Source: Pseudomonas cremoricolorata DSM 17059 = NBRC 16634
Lineage (GTDB): Bacteria; Pseudomonadota; Gammaproteobacteria; Pseudomonadales; Pseudomonadaceae
DNA length: 64,000 bases
Assembly (NCBI RefSeq): GCF_000425745.1
Contig: NZ_AUEA01000001.1
Span: forward strand, 124,001 to 188,000
Reading direction: 5' to 3'
Shown here: piece after piece, positions 54,920 to 64,000 of the stretch
How the letters are laid out: each line of letters begins with the position of its first letter
Position numbering within the stretch: the stretch's first letter is position 1
Made by a program: the position numbers and the translations under genes
The notes under the pieces: model-generated
Database searches by the model: none
The model's input: the letters and a program-made list of their open reading frames with translations, nothing else
What the model was told of the DNA's origin: nothing

Positions 54920-56935
54920 ATGAGTGCTTCCAGCGCTTCTTCCGCTCCCGAGCAGGTCCCTGACAAGATCCGCATGAACCCGCCAGTGTTCTACTTTGCG
55001 GCGAGTTTCATATTGCTCTTCGGCCTCACTGTCATCTGTTTCCCCGAAGCTGCCGGCCAGTGGCTGCTGGCTGCGCAGAACTGGGCCGCCAACACTGTTG
55101 GCTGGTACTACATGCTGGCGATGACCCTGTATCTGGTCTTCGTGGTGGTCACCGCCTTGTCTGGCTACGGCAAGATCAAGCTCGGTGCCGACCACGACGA
55201 ACCCGAATTCAGTTACCTGTCATGGGCCGGGATGCTGTTCGCCGCCGGCATCAGCATCACGCTGTTCTTCTTCTGCGTGTCCGAACCGCTGACCCACATG
55301 CTGCAGCCGCCCCAGGGCGAGTCCGGTACGGTCGAGGCAGGGCGCCAGGCGATGCAGATTCTGTTCCTGCACTGGGGCCTGCACGGCTGGGGCGTATTCG
55401 CCTTCGTCGGCATGGCGCTGGCGTACTTCGCCTACCGGCATAACCTGCCGCTGGCGCTGCGCTCGGCGCTGTACCCGCTGATCGGCAAGCGCATCAACGG
55501 CCCCATCGGTTACGCGGTCGATGGCTTCGGCATCATCGCCACGGTGTTCGGCCTGGGCGCCGACATGGGCTTTGGCGTGCTGCACCTGAACTCCGGGCTG
55601 GACTACCTGTTCGGCGTCAGCCACAGCCAGTGGGTGCAGGTGCTGCTGGTGGCGTTGATGATGGGCGCGGCGGTGGCCGTGGCGGTCGCCGGGGTCGAGA
55701 AAGGCGTGCGGGTGATGTCCGACGTCAACCTGTTCCTGGCCTGCGCGCTGCTGCTGTTCGTACTGTTCGCAGGCCCCACCCAGCACCTGTTCAACACCCT
55801 GATCCAAAACCTGGGGGACTACCTCGGCGCGTTGCCGCGCAAGAGCTTCGATGTCTATGCCTACGGTGAAAACCGCGACTGGCTGGGCGGCTGGACGGTG
55901 TTCTACTGGGCCTGGTGGATTGCCTGGTCGCCGTTCGTGGGCCTGTTCATCGCGCGTATTTCCCGTGGCCGGACCATCCGCGAGTTCGTCTTCGGCGTGC
56001 TGCTGATTCCGCTGGGCTTCACCCTGGCGTGGATGTCGATCTTCGGCAACAGCGCGCTCGACCAGGTGATCAACCATGGCATGACCGCGCTGGGCCAGTC
56101 GGCCCTGGACAACCCGTCCATGAGCCTCTACCTGCTGCTGGAAACCTACCCCTGGAGCAAGACGGTGATCGCCGTCACGGTGTTCATCAGCTTCGTGTTC
56201 TTCGTCACCTCGGCCGACTCTGGCACCGTGGTGCTGTCGACGTTGTCGGCCAAAGGTGGGCAGGCCGATGAAGATGGCCCGAACTGGTTGCGCATTTTCT
56301 GGGGCGCGATGACGGCACTGGTGACCAGCAGCCTGCTGTTCGCCGGCAGCATCGATTCGCTGAAATCAGCGGTAGTGCTGACCTCGCTGCCGTTCTCGCT
56401 GATTCTGCTGTGCATGATGTGGGGGCTGCACAAGGCCTTCCATATGGAGTCGCAGCGGTTGATCGCGCGGACTCATTCGTTGGCACCGTTCGCTCAGTCT
56501 CGTCGGGGGCGGGGTGGCTGGCGTCAGCGCCTGAGTCAGGTGGTGCATTTCCCATCGCGCGACGAGGTGTACCGGTTCATGGATGACGTGGTGCGCCCGG
56601 CGATCAAGGACGTCACCGAAATGTTCGAGCAGAAGGGCCTGGTGTTGATCACCCAGGACGACCCTGCGCACGACAACGTCAGCCTCAAGGTCGGCCATGG
56701 TGAAGAACAGCCGTTCATCTACCAGGTGCAGATGCGTGGTTACTTCACGCCCTCGTTCGCCCTCGGCGGACTCGGCTCGCAATCGCTGAACAACCGCCGC
56801 TACTATCGCGCCGAGGTGCATCTGTCAGAGGGCAGCCAGGACTACGACCTGGTGGGCTACAGCAAGGAGCAGATCATCAACGACATCCTCGACCAGTACG
56901 AACGGCACATGCAGTTCCTGCACATGGTCAGGTAG
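54920..56935 (+). CDS. betT: BCCT-family choline/betaine transporter (BetT type)
   Basis: A 671-residue transporter with twelve predicted membrane helices (about 20-520), the BCCT Trp-rich motif WTVFYWAWWIAWSPFVGLFIARISRGRTIREFV, and a long C-terminal cytoplasmic domain (about 540-671) as in osmotically controlled BetT proteins. It should import choline for use as osmoprotectant precursor or nutrient. The start at MSASSASS (54920) follows GAGGT. A BetI-like palindrome upstream suggests choline-responsive repression. It interrupts the sulfur gene block; same placing is known in KT2440. Confidence 0.9.
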   Translation: MSASSASSAPEQVPDKIRMNPPVFYFAASFILLFGLTVICFPEAAGQWLLAAQNWAANTVGWYYMLAMTLYLVFVVVTALSGYGKIKLGADHDEPEFSYLSWAGMLFAAGISITLFFFCVSEPLTHMLQPPQGESGTVEAGRQAMQILFLHWGLHGWGVFAFVGMALAYFAYRHNLPLALRSALYPLIGKRINGPIGYAVDGFGIIATVFGLGADMGFGVLHLNSGLDYLFGVSHSQWVQVLLVALMMGAAVAVAVAGVEKGVRVMSDVNLFLACALLLFVLFAGPTQHLFNTLIQNLGDYLGALPRKSFDVYAYGENRDWLGGWTVFYWAWWIAWSPFVGLFIARISRGRTIREFVFGVLLIPLGFTLAWMSIFGNSALDQVINHGMTALGQSALDNPSMSLYLLLETYPWSKTVIAVTVFISFVFFVTSADSGTVVLSTLSAKGGQADEDGPNWLRIFWGAMTALVTSSLLFAGSIDSLKSAVVLTSLPFSLILLCMMWGLHKAFHMESQRLIARTHSLAPFAQSRRGRGGWRQRLSQVVHFPSRDEVYRFMDDVVRPAIKDVTEMFEQKGLVLITQDDPAHDNVSLKVGHGEEQPFIYQVQMRGYFTPSFALGGLGSQSLNNRRYYRAEVHLSEGSQDYDLVGYSKEQIINDILDQYERHMQFLHMVR

Positions 56936-56944
56936 GTGAGTGAT

Positions 56945-56975
56945 GAAGGCTGGGCCGCGTTGCGGCCCGGCCTTC
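56945..56975. terminator. Hairpin between convergent betT and tauD
   Basis: GAAGGC-T-GGGCCGC, loop GTT, and GCGGCCC-G-GCCTTC form a strong stem between the two convergent genes, touching the tauD stop. T-runs are absent, so termination strength is uncertain; it may serve both strands. Confidence 0.55.
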
Positions 56976-57807
56976 AGAACGGCACATCCCCCAGAATCGT
57001 CGCCCGGTGCATCACCCGCCGCTGTGGACGGTAGTCGTCCACCGCGTAATGCTGGGTCACGCGGTTGTCCCAGAACGCCACGTCATTCTCCTGCCAACGC
57101 CAGCGGATGCTGAACTCCGGGCGGGTGGCATGGGCGAACAGCAGTTTGAGCAAGGCGTCGCTCTCGTGCGCTTCCAGCTCATTGATCCGTGTCGTGAACC
57201 CCTCATTGACGAACAGTGCCTTGCGCCCGCTCTGCGGATGGGTGCGCACCAGCGGATGCGACAGCGGCGGGTGCTCACGGCGCGTGGCTTCCCAGCGCGC
57301 CAGGTCTTCGGCGGTGCTGCCGAAGCGCTCGAGTGGGAACGAGCGGGTGAAATCATGGGTGGCGGTCAGGCCATCGAGCAGACCGCGCAGTGGCGCCGAC
57401 AGCGCCTCGAAGGCAGCGATACCGCTGGCCCACAGGGTATCGCCGCCGTAGGCCGGCAACTGCTTGGCGCTGAGCACCGCGCCCAGCGCCGGGGTGGGCA
57501 GGAAGGTCACGTCGGTGTGCCAGATGGCGTTGTCGCGCACGTCGGTCACCGCGGTGTCGAGCACCAGCACCTGCGGCACATCGGCCACCTTGGGGTAGAT
57601 CGGGTGAATGTGCAGGTCGCCGAACTGCGCGGCGAAGTGCGCCTGCTGCTGTGGGCTGATCGGCTGATCACGGAAGAACAGCACGTGGTGTTCGAGCAAT
57701 GCCTGCTCGATGGCGTCGCGATGTGCGGCGTCCAGCGGGCGGGTCAGGTCGATACCGCTGAGCTGCGCGCCGAGGGTGGGGCCAAGGGGTTGAACGGTCA
57801 GGCTCAT
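56974..57807 (-). CDS. tauD: Taurine dioxygenase
   Basis: A 2-oxoglutarate/Fe(II) dioxygenase of 277 residues that hydroxylates taurine, releasing sulfite and aminoacetaldehyde. His97 and Asp99 in IWHTDVTF, a distal His in [14 protein letters not shown] (near residue 253), and the Arg of RRVMHRATI are present. These match the E. coli TauD signature closely. Start MSLTVQP at 57807 with a GGAGAG site. It is the last gene of tauABCD, 31 bases after tauC. Confidence 0.95.
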   Translation of the reverse strand: MSLTVQPLGPTLGAQLSGIDLTRPLDAAHRDAIEQALLEHHVLFFRDQPISPQQQAHFAAQFGDLHIHPIYPKVADVPQVLVLDTAVTDVRDNAIWHTDVTFLPTPALGAVLSAKQLPAYGGDTLWASGIAAFEALSAPLRGLLDGLTATHDFTRSFPLERFGSTAEDLARWEATRREHPPLSHPLVRTHPQSGRKALFVNEGFTTRINELEAHESDALLKLLFAHATRPEFSIRWRWQENDVAFWDNRVTQHYAVDDYRPQRRVMHRATILGDVPF

Positions 57808-57838
57808 GTCGCTCTCCGGGTTCGGCAAAAAGGCGGGT

Positions 57839-58678
57839 TCAGTAGCTCTTGCCGTGCCACGGCACCAGCTTGCGTTGCAGGGCGCGCAGGCCCATCTCAA
57901 GGGCGAAGGCGATCAGCGCGATCAGCACGATGCCCAGCACCACCACATCGGTGACCAGAAACTGCGCCGCGGACTGCACCATGAAGCCCAGGCCGCGGGT
58001 GGCGGCGATCAACTCGGCAGCCACCAGGGTCGACCAGCCGACGCCCAGGCCAATGCGGATGCCGGTGAGCATCTCCGGCAAGGCGCTGGGCACGATGACG
58101 TGGGCAATCAACTGCGTCCGACTGGCGCCCAGCGACTGCGCCGCGCGCAGTTTGACCGGATCGACGGTACGCACCGCAGTGGCCGTGGCGATGGCCACCG
58201 GGGCGAAGATCGCCAGGTAGATCAGCAGCACCTTGGACAGCTCGCCGATGCCGCACCAGATCACGATCAACGGCAGGTACGCCAGCGGCGGGATCGGCCG
58301 GTAGAACTCGATCAACGGGTCGAAGATGCCCCGCGCCACGCGATTGCAGCCGATGGCGATGCCCAGCGGAATGGCCGTCACCACCGCCGCCAGCAAGGCC
58401 ACGCCGATCCGCCCCAGGCTCGCGCCCAGGTGCTGCCACAGGCTGGCGTCCATGTAGCCCTGGCTGAGCAGGCTCGCGGCCTTGCGCACGATATCGCCGG
58501 GCGAGGGCAGAAACAGTGGTTCGACCCAGCCGGCTGCGGTCACCAGCCACCACAGGGCAAGCAAGGTGAGTACGGTCAGGGTGCTGATCCAGCGGGTCGA
58601 AAGGGCCCGCCGTGGTGGGCGCGCTGCCGCGGCGGCAGGTTGGGATTGCGCCTGCAGTGGCACTGGCAGACTGCTCAT
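57839..58678 (-). CDS. tauC: Taurine ABC transporter permease
   Basis: A 279-residue inner-membrane permease with about six helices and the EAA loop [32 protein letters not shown]. The start overlaps the tauB stop by 4 bases. Preceded in the operon by tauA and tauB and followed by tauD, an arrangement conserved in enteric and Pseudomonas tau operons. Confidence 0.94.
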   Translation of the reverse strand: MSSLPVPLQAQSQPAAAAARPPRRALSTRWISTLTVLTLLALWWLVTAAGWVEPLFLPSPGDIVRKAASLLSQGYMDASLWQHLGASLGRIGVALLAAVVTAIPLGIAIGCNRVARGIFDPLIEFYRPIPPLAYLPLIVIWCGIGELSKVLLIYLAIFAPVAIATATAVRTVDPVKLRAAQSLGASRTQLIAHVIVPSALPEMLTGIRIGLGVGWSTLVAAELIAATRGLGFMVQSAAQFLVTDVVVLGIVLIALIAFALEMGLRALQRKLVPWHGKSY

Positions 58679-59466
58679 GCTGTTTCCCGCCGCGTGCTCT
58701 TGCGTTGCTCGAAGACCCGCGCCAGCACATGTTCGCGGGTTGCGATGAAGGCTGGGTCCGACTTGATCGCCCGCGCCGACTCGCCGGCCGCATAACGGTG
58801 GCCGAAGTCCAGTTGCAGGCGTTCGACGATGCGTCCTGGGTCAGGCGCCAGCAGCACCAGGTCGGTGGCGAGGAACACCGCCTCTTCGATGTCGTGGGTG
58901 ATCAGCAACACCGGCTTGGCGCTGCGTTGCCAGACGCGCAGTAGCAATTCCTGCATCTGTTCGCGGGTGAAGGCGTCGAGGGCGCCGAACGGCTCGTCCA
59001 TCAGCAGCAGCCGCGGTTCGGCAGCCAGCGCCCGGGCCAGGCCCACGCGCTGTTTCTGTCCACCCGACAACTGCCAGATACGCCGCTCGGCGAAACCGGC
59101 GAGGTCGACCAGCGCCAGCATCTCGCGTGCGCGGGCTTCGCGTTCCGCCTTGGGCACACCGGCCAGGGCCAGGCCGAAGGCGACGTTGCCCAGCACGGTT
59201 TGCCACGGCAGCAACGCGTCATCCTGAAACACCACGCCGCGCTCGGCGCCCGGGCCGCTGATCGGCACGCCATCGAGGGTGATGTGTCCGGCGCTGGGGG
59301 CGACGAAACCGGCGATGAGGTTGAGCAGCGAGGTCTTGCCGCTGCCCGAGGGGCCCAGCGCCACCAGCAACTGGCGTGGGCCCAGGCTCAGGTCGATGTC
59401 GGCCAGCACCGGGCTGGCGGCGCCGGGGTACTGTGCGCTGATGCGCTGCAGTTCAAGCAAGGCCAT
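58675..59466 (-). CDS. tauB: Taurine ABC transporter ATP-binding protein
   Basis: A 263-residue ATPase with [51 protein letters not shown] and [13 protein letters not shown]. Powers taurine import with TauA and TauC. Starts 23 bases after the tauA stop and overlaps tauC by 4 bases. Confidence 0.95.
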   Translation of the reverse strand: MALLELQRISAQYPGAASPVLADIDLSLGPRQLLVALGPSGSGKTSLLNLIAGFVAPSAGHITLDGVPISGPGAERGVVFQDDALLPWQTVLGNVAFGLALAGVPKAEREARAREMLALVDLAGFAERRIWQLSGGQKQRVGLARALAAEPRLLLMDEPFGALDAFTREQMQELLLRVWQRSAKPVLLITHDIEEAVFLATDLVLLAPDPGRIVERLQLDFGHRYAAGESARAIKSDPAFIATREHVLARVFEQRKSTRRETA

Positions 59467-59489
59467 GGCTGGCTCCGGTCAATGGCGAA

Positions 59490-60461
59490 TCACTGGGGGA
59501 TGTACTGGGCGCTGACATAGGGCGCGTAGTCCGGCAGCACCGCTTCGACCTTGCCTTGCTCCTTGAGGAAGGTGGCGGTGTCGGTCAGCGCCTGGGTGGT
59601 CGGCGCGCCGAGGGCGGTACGTTGATCGGCGGCCAGCGGATAGACGTTGCCTTGCAGCAGCAACGGGATGTCTGCGGGTTTGGCCCCCGACAGGCGCGCT
59701 ACCTTGCTGATGTTGTCGGCCTTGGCCAGCCACGCCTTGGGGTCGTGGCGGTAGTCGGCGTAGGCATCCAGGGTGGTTTTGGCGAAGGCCTTGACCACCT
59801 CCGGGTGCTTGGCCGCGAAGTCTTTGCGCACGATCCAGGCATCGAAGGTCGGCGCGCCTTCGCTGGCCAGCTCGCCCGAGGTGATCAGCACCTTGCCGGT
59901 TTCCTTGGCAACGCCCAGGGCCGGGTCCCAGACATAGGTGGCGTCGATGTCGCCACGCTTCCAGGCGGCGATGATCGCCGGCGGCGCGAGGTTGAGAATC
60001 TGCACCTTGGCCGGGTCGATGTTCCACTGCTTGAGTGCTGCCAGCAGGCTGTAGTGACCGGTGGACACGAACGGTACGGCGACTTTCTTGCCGATCAGGT
60101 CTTGTGGGGTATCGATGCCGTTGCGCGCCACCAGGGCTTCACCGGCGCCGATCTGGGTGGCGATGAGGAAGGTCTCGATCGGCAGCTTGCGGGTGGCCGC
60201 CGCGGCCAGGGGGCTGGAGCCCAGATACCCGATCTGGACGTCGCCCGAGGCCACGGCGGTGATCACATCGGCGCCATTGTCGAACTTGCGCCAGTCGATG
60301 CTGGCCTTGCTCGATTGCTCGTAGGCGCCATCGGCCTGGGCCACCTTAGCGGGGTCGACGGTGGTCTGGTAGGCCACGGTCAGGTCGGCGGCCTGGGCAG
60401 CCCAACTGGCGCTGGCGAGGGCGATGGCGGCGAACAGGCGCAACGGAGCGTGGACGATCAT
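59490..60461 (-). CDS. tauA: Taurine-binding periplasmic protein
   Basis: A 323-residue periplasmic binding protein. Signal peptide MIVHAPLRLFAAIALASASWAAQA (cleavage near residue 24), then DLTVAYQTTVDPAKVAQADGAYE and the GSSPLAAAATR ligand loop seen in TauA. First gene of tauABCD. Its upstream region (to the porin gene at 60923) is strongly A+T-rich, as expected for a sulfur-starvation promoter. Confidence 0.95.
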   Translation of the reverse strand: MIVHAPLRLFAAIALASASWAAQAADLTVAYQTTVDPAKVAQADGAYEQSSKASIDWRKFDNGADVITAVASGDVQIGYLGSSPLAAAATRKLPIETFLIATQIGAGEALVARNGIDTPQDLIGKKVAVPFVSTGHYSLLAALKQWNIDPAKVQILNLAPPAIIAAWKRGDIDATYVWDPALGVAKETGKVLITSGELASEGAPTFDAWIVRKDFAAKHPEVVKAFAKTTLDAYADYRHDPKAWLAKADNISKVARLSGAKPADIPLLLQGNVYPLAADQRTALGAPTTQALTDTATFLKEQGKVEAVLPDYAPYVSAQYIPQ

Positions 60462-60922
60462 GAAGCATTCCTCGGCAGACGATCAGGGATGGGCGAATGC
60501 TGAGAAGGCTAAATGATCTAAAAAAACAAAAATAAATAACGTTTAGGAATTAGCTTAGGCGAGCGCCGTTGGTCGGCTGGTATTGGCTCGCCGTCACGGC
60601 TTGGAGATCAGCCGGACCCGCCCGTGCGGCGCGGGTTGCGTGTGATGTACGGGAATAAAAAGCTGTGCGCTTAGACCTGTTAGCTTCAAAAAGCTCAAGG
60701 TTATTCCGCAAAAATCTTACAAATTTAGAAAACAATCATTCTTGATTTATCAGATTGTCATTATTCTGTAGCCCGATTCGCGTATTAGACCAAAGTCGCG
60801 AAACGAACTGTAACGATTGACTTCGCGATGACGCTTTGGCGCTAATCGCCAATCCACGGTGAGCACGGCACCAGACCAGGCCACTGCAGACGCACAAAAA
60901 TTAGAACGTAGAGGAGCACATC
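60462..60922. other. Divergent AT-rich control region between tauA and the porin gene
   Basis: 461 bases without a gene. It contains A/T tracts near 60510-60545 and 60690-60770, and a TTATTCC motif at 60701-60707. GGCG-CTAAT-CGCC forms a small palindrome at about 60830-60850. Both promoters of the divergent sulfur genes must be here. No sigma54 -24/-12 pair was found. Confidence 0.5.
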
Positions 60923-62239
60923 ATGTACAAGTCCAGCCTGGCTCTGGCCGTGGCACTGGGGGTTTTCGCCCAACAAGCAGCAGCTGCCGGTTTCGTTGAA
61001 GACAGCAAGCTGTCGCTCAGCTCGCGCACCATGTACTTCGACAACAATAACCGTGAAGTCCACAGCGACCCGCGCCCTGACCAGCGCGAATCGGGTCAAG
61101 GCTTCAAGCTCGACTACATTTCCGGCTTCACCCAAGGCACCGTAGGCTTTGGTGTAGACGCCCAGGCCCTGTGGGGTATTCACCTCGATGGCGGCCGCGG
61201 CTATCACAAGTCGGGCTTCTTCCCCAACGATGGTGATGGCTCTGCCAACCAGTGGGCACGTCTGGGCGCCAACGCCAAGGCACGCTTCTCCAAGACCGAA
61301 GCGCACTTCGGTAGCGCGTTGGCGCCGAACCTGCCGATCCTGGTTTCCAACGACGGTCGTCTGCTGCCACAGACCTTCGAAGGCGGCACCATCCAGTCGA
61401 AGGAAATCGACAACCTGACCATCAACGCCGGTCAGCTGACCCACGCCATGGGCCGTGCGTCGAGCAACCGTACTGGCCTGTCGGTTGCCGGTGGTACCGA
61501 GGAAAGCAACAAGTTCCGCTACGGTGGTCTGGACTACAAGCTCACCAAAGACCTGACCCTGCAGTACTACTACTCGAACCTGGAAGACTTCTACAAACAG
61601 CACTTCCTGGGCGCGACCCACCTGTTCCAGATCGACAAGGATCAGTCGTTCAAGACCGACCTGCGCTTCTTCGACAGCAGCAGCGACGGCAAGAACGGTG
61701 AAGCCGGCTACCGCTTCAACAACAACGGCGGCTACGCCAAGAACCCAGGCAAGGTCGACAACAAGACCTGGTCGGCCATGTTCACCTACACCCTCGGCAG
61801 TCATGCCCTGTTGGTCGGCCACCAGCGCGTCAGCGATGACGGTGGTTTCGTCTGGCTGAACCAGGGCAGCCTGGTCAACGAAGGTGCAGCGGGCGCAAGC
61901 TTCTACCTGTTCACCGACAGCATGCTCAACCAGTTCGCCAAGGCCGGTGAAAACACCACCTTCGGTCAGTACTCGTACGACTTCGCCAGCCTCGGCGTAC
62001 CGGGCCTGAAGGCGTCGGTATCGTACCTGCGCGGTGAAGACGGCAAGAACGCCAACGGCAACGGTACCTTCAACGAGTGGGAGCGCGATGCGCGCATCGA
62101 CTACGTGATCCAGGAAGGCCCGCTCAAAGGCCTGGGCACCAGCCTGCGTCATGGCGTGTACCGTGGGTCGGGCACCAGCTCGCTGGCTGACCAGGATCAG
62201 ACCCGTCTGATCTTCAACTACACCTACAACTTCCTGTAA
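60923..62239 (+). CDS. OprD-family outer-membrane porin (OprE-like)
   Basis: A 438-residue outer-membrane channel. Signal peptide MYKSSLALAVALGVFAQQAAA, then GFVEDSKLSLSSRTMYFDNN, the typical start of OprD-family barrels. Residues 25-438 are built of alternating strands ending in the aromatic FNYTYNFL, the outer-membrane assembly signal. Located divergent from tauABCD and before lsfA, it probably lets organosulfur compounds in, although OprE-like porins are also oxygen- or nutrient-regulated. The ATG follows AGAGGAG. Confidence 0.9.
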   Translation: MYKSSLALAVALGVFAQQAAAAGFVEDSKLSLSSRTMYFDNNNREVHSDPRPDQRESGQGFKLDYISGFTQGTVGFGVDAQALWGIHLDGGRGYHKSGFFPNDGDGSANQWARLGANAKARFSKTEAHFGSALAPNLPILVSNDGRLLPQTFEGGTIQSKEIDNLTINAGQLTHAMGRASSNRTGLSVAGGTEESNKFRYGGLDYKLTKDLTLQYYYSNLEDFYKQHFLGATHLFQIDKDQSFKTDLRFFDSSSDGKNGEAGYRFNNNGGYAKNPGKVDNKTWSAMFTYTLGSHALLVGHQRVSDDGGFVWLNQGSLVNEGAAGASFYLFTDSMLNQFAKAGENTTFGQYSYDFASLGVPGLKASVSYLRGEDGKNANGNGTFNEWERDARIDYVIQEGPLKGLGTSLRHGVYRGSGTSSLADQDQTRLIFNYTYNFL

Positions 62240-62300
62240 GGCGTAGCTGGAGCGGGGCTTTCGCGAGTCGATATCGCGCTCGAGGCCCTAAACCTGAAAA

Positions 62301-62326
62301 CCCTGTCCCTTGCGGCAGGGTTTTTT
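62301..62326 (+). terminator. Intrinsic terminator of the porin gene
   Basis: CCCTG (62301-62305) and CAGGG (62316-62320) form the stem and a six-T run follows. Confidence 0.8.
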
Positions 62327-62446
62327 GTGTTCCGAATTTAATATTCCGAAAACATATAAATAAATCGATATTTATTCTTTTTAAATTATCGGTGGCACAG
62401 GCACATTGCTGACATCAGGCCTGACTCAGCATAGGAGCCGCACCCC

Positions 62447-63085
62447 ATGAGCCTCAAACTTGGCGATATCGCCCCCGATTTCGAACAGGACTCCAGCGTC
62501 GGTACGCTGCGCTTTCACCAGTGGCTGGGTGACAGCTGGGGGGTGTTGTTTTCCCACCCAGCCGACTTCACCCCGGTGTGCACCACCGAACTGGGGCTGA
62601 CCGCCAAGCTCAAGGACGAATTCGCCCAGCGCGGGGTCAAGGCCATCGCGCTGTCGGTCGACCCGGTCGAATCCCATCACCGCTGGATTGACGACATCAA
62701 CGAAACCCAGAACACCGTGGTGAATTTCCCCATCATCGCCGACGCCGACCGCAAGGTCTCCGACCTCTACGACCTGATCCACCCCAACGCCAGCGACACC
62801 CTCACGGTGCGCTCACTGTTCGTCATCGACCCGCACAAGAAGGTGCGCCTGACCATCACCTACCCGGCCAGCACAGGGCGCAACTTCAACGAGATTCTGC
62901 GGGTGATCGACTCGCTGCAACTGACCGACAGCCACAAGGTGGCAACGCCTGGCAACTGGCAGGACGGCGATGATGTGGTGATCGTGCCGTCGCTCAAGGA
63001 CGAAGACGAGATCAAACGGCGCTTCCCCAAAGGCTACCGCGCCGTGAAGCCGTACCTGCGCCTGACTCCGCAACCCAATCGCTGA
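62447..63085 (+). CDS. lsfA: 1-Cys peroxiredoxin LsfA
   Basis: A 212-residue Prx6-type peroxidase with the peroxidatic Cys45 in HPADFTPVCTTELG and the C-terminal Prx6 arm. LsfA is known in Pseudomonas as a sulfate-starvation-induced antioxidant protein. It lies between the porin and ssuE, with an A+T-rich upstream region carrying ATATTCC at 62341. It probably detoxifies peroxides when FMNH2-dependent desulfonation runs. A strong terminator follows. Confidence 0.95.
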   Translation: MSLKLGDIAPDFEQDSSVGTLRFHQWLGDSWGVLFSHPADFTPVCTTELGLTAKLKDEFAQRGVKAIALSVDPVESHHRWIDDINETQNTVVNFPIIADADRKVSDLYDLIHPNASDTLTVRSLFVIDPHKKVRLTITYPASTGRNFNEILRVIDSLQLTDSHKVATPGNWQDGDDVVIVPSLKDEDEIKRRFPKGYRAVKPYLRLTPQPNR

Positions 63086-63126
63086 CTCTCATTCATTGCC
63101 ACGCTCTTACCTAGCAGGGATTTTCG

Positions 63127-63150
63127 GGCCGTTTCGACGGCCTTTTTTTT
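63127..63150 (+). terminator. Intrinsic terminator of lsfA
   Basis: GGCCGT (63127-63132), tetraloop TTCG, ACGGCC (63137-63142), then eight T residues. Confidence 0.95.
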
Positions 63151-63281
63151 GCCTTGCCGATAGGTCGCGGAGACGCCGCTCCCATTAATTAATAATGGAA
63201 TAAGCAAATGAAAAAATATGATTTCTAGCTATATGTAAGTGCTGGTAACGTCACCCCAACTGAACACAAGGAAACGTCGTG

Positions 63282-63875
63282 ATGCTGGTCGTCTCAATCG
63301 GTGGAAGCCCCAGTCCTCGTTCGCGCTCAGGCGTGTTGCTCGATCATTCGCGGCAGTGGCTGCAGGAGCGTGGCGTGGAAGTGGTGAGTTTCCAGGTGCG
63401 TGACTTTGCCGCCGAAGACCTGCTCCACGCGCGCTTCGACAGCCCCCAGGTCAAGCACTTCCAGGACCTGGTGGCCCAGGCCGATGGGCTGATCGTTGCC
63501 ACCCCGGTGTACAAGGCGTCGTTTTCCGGGGCGCTGAAGACCTTGCTCGACCTGCTGCCTGAACGGGCTCTGGAACACCGCATCGTGCTGCCGATCGCCA
63601 CCGGCGGCAGCATCGCCCACATGCTGGCCGTGGACTATGCACTCAAGCCGGTACTGGCTGCGCTGAAGGCGCAAGAGACCCTGCACGGGATCTTCGCCGA
63701 CGACAGCCAGATCAGCTATGCCCAAGGCAACACCCCGGCGCAGTTGGCCCCGGCACTGCACGAACGCTTGCTCGACTCGCTGCAGACGTTTCACCTGGCC
63801 CTGGCCCGTCGCCCGCAGGCAGTGGCGCCAGGGGTGCTCAACGAACGGCTGATCAGCGCTCGCTGGAGTATCTGA
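63282..63875 (+). CDS. ssuE: NAD(P)H-dependent FMN reductase SsuE
   Basis: A 197-residue flavodoxin-fold reductase supplying FMNH2 to the alkanesulfonate mono-oxygenase Ssu[18 protein letters not shown] binds the FMN phosphate, and [21 protein letters not shown] is the second family motif. The ATG at 63282 was preferred to the GTG at 63279 because the AAGGAAA site is better spaced. ssuA begins 91 bases later, so this is the head of ssuEADCB. Confidence 0.94.
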   Translation: MLVVSIGGSPSPRSRSGVLLDHSRQWLQERGVEVVSFQVRDFAAEDLLHARFDSPQVKHFQDLVAQADGLIVATPVYKASFSGALKTLLDLLPERALEHRIVLPIATGGSIAHMLAVDYALKPVLAALKAQETLHGIFADDSQISYAQGNTPAQLAPALHERLLDSLQTFHLALARRPQAVAPGVLNERLISARWSI

Positions 63876-63966
63876 TCGGTTTCACCGCGGTAATGCTTTT
63901 CCACCTTACTGGCCCGCCAACGGGCAAGCAGGTGCAACCCGAACCTCATTCGTACAGGAGAGCGCT

Positions 63967-64000
63967 ATGCGCACAGTCTTCTTGCGTCGTGGTCTGGTCG
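63967..64000 (+). CDS. ssuA: Sulfonate-binding protein SsuA, 5' end only
   Basis: An ATG at 63967 with an AGGAGAG site opens MRTVFLRRGLV, the beginning of a signal peptide that runs off the right edge. From the position after ssuE this is most likely ssuA; only 11 residues are visible. Confidence 0.75.
   Translation, partial: MRTVFLRRGLV

Noticed and set aside
62394-62410. TGGCAC...TTGCT stretch upstream of lsfA as a sigma54 promoter
   Set aside because: The GG and GC elements are 14 bases apart instead of 12, so spacing is wrong for a -24/-12 promoter.

Overview
The window looks like chromosome of a Pseudomonas of the putida group. The evidence is the high G+C, the Pseudomonas-type REP hairpins, the 6S RNA between zapA and the 5-formyl-THF cyclo-ligase gene, and long gene blocks that I remember from P. 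putida KT2440 (hglS-lysR-amaB-amaA; hemB-ppk-ppx-trxA-rho-ubiD; ygfB-pepP-ubiH-ubiI; cystine ABC-epsC-betT-tauDCBA-porin-lsfA-ssu). Species assignment is inference; no database was searched.

Region by region. (1) 1-2126: a lower-G+C accessory fragment with the end of a cysteine desulfurase gene, a D-Ala-D-Ala-ligase-like ATP-grasp gene, and a third reading frame that appears cut off at about 2120. It continues beyond the left edge. (2) 2127-7573: lysine / 2-aminoadipate catabolism: L-pipecolate oxidase (amaA), piperideine-6-carboxylate dehydrogenase (amaB), a LysR regulator and the 2-oxoadipate dioxygenase/decarboxylase HglS. (3) 7834-11522: a 2-oxoglutarate dioxygenase with a sulfonate/taurine-type ABC importer. 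(4) 11565-18251: a WYL-type regulator, a Sel1-repeat protein, and a MarR-FUSC-DUF1656-HlyD-NodT efflux operon whose genes overlap by 4 bases. (5) 18327-20016: a short RHS-core protein and a frameshifted small Pseudomonas-type gene behind a strikingly structured leader. (6) 20073-44815: core housekeeping genes: UPF0178, ElbB, DedA, heme (hemB), polyphosphate (ppk/ppx), thioredoxin, Rho, ubiquinone (ubiD, ubiH, ubiI), ChaC, an EVE protein, folate salvage, 6S RNA, ZapA/ZapB-like division factors, PepP, an Fe(III)-type importer, and gcvT-gcvH. (7) 45019-47918: gabD-gabT for GABA use. (8) 47990-51140: two cyclic-di-GMP enzymes. (9) 51167-64000: a sulfur block with cystine import, serine acetyltransferase, taurine import and desulfonation, an OprD-family porin, the 1-Cys peroxiredoxin LsfA, and the start of the ssu sulfonate operon; a BCCT choline-type transporter sits inside it.

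How the parts work together: the right third and the 7.8-11.5 kb operon would bring in cystine, taurine and other organosulfur compounds and release sulfite for cysteine synthesis. The pipecolate/2-oxoadipate and GABA genes both feed amino-acid carbon into central metabolism. gcvH is followed by gabD with no gcvP between them, which marks a probable rearrangement joint relative to KT2440. No tRNA, rRNA, insertion sequence, CRISPR array or complete prophage was seen. The most unusual signals are the truncated left-edge cluster, the leader at 19566-19730 with mutually exclusive pairings in front of a frameshifted gene, and a shared TTATTCC-type motif upstream of several sulfur genes.
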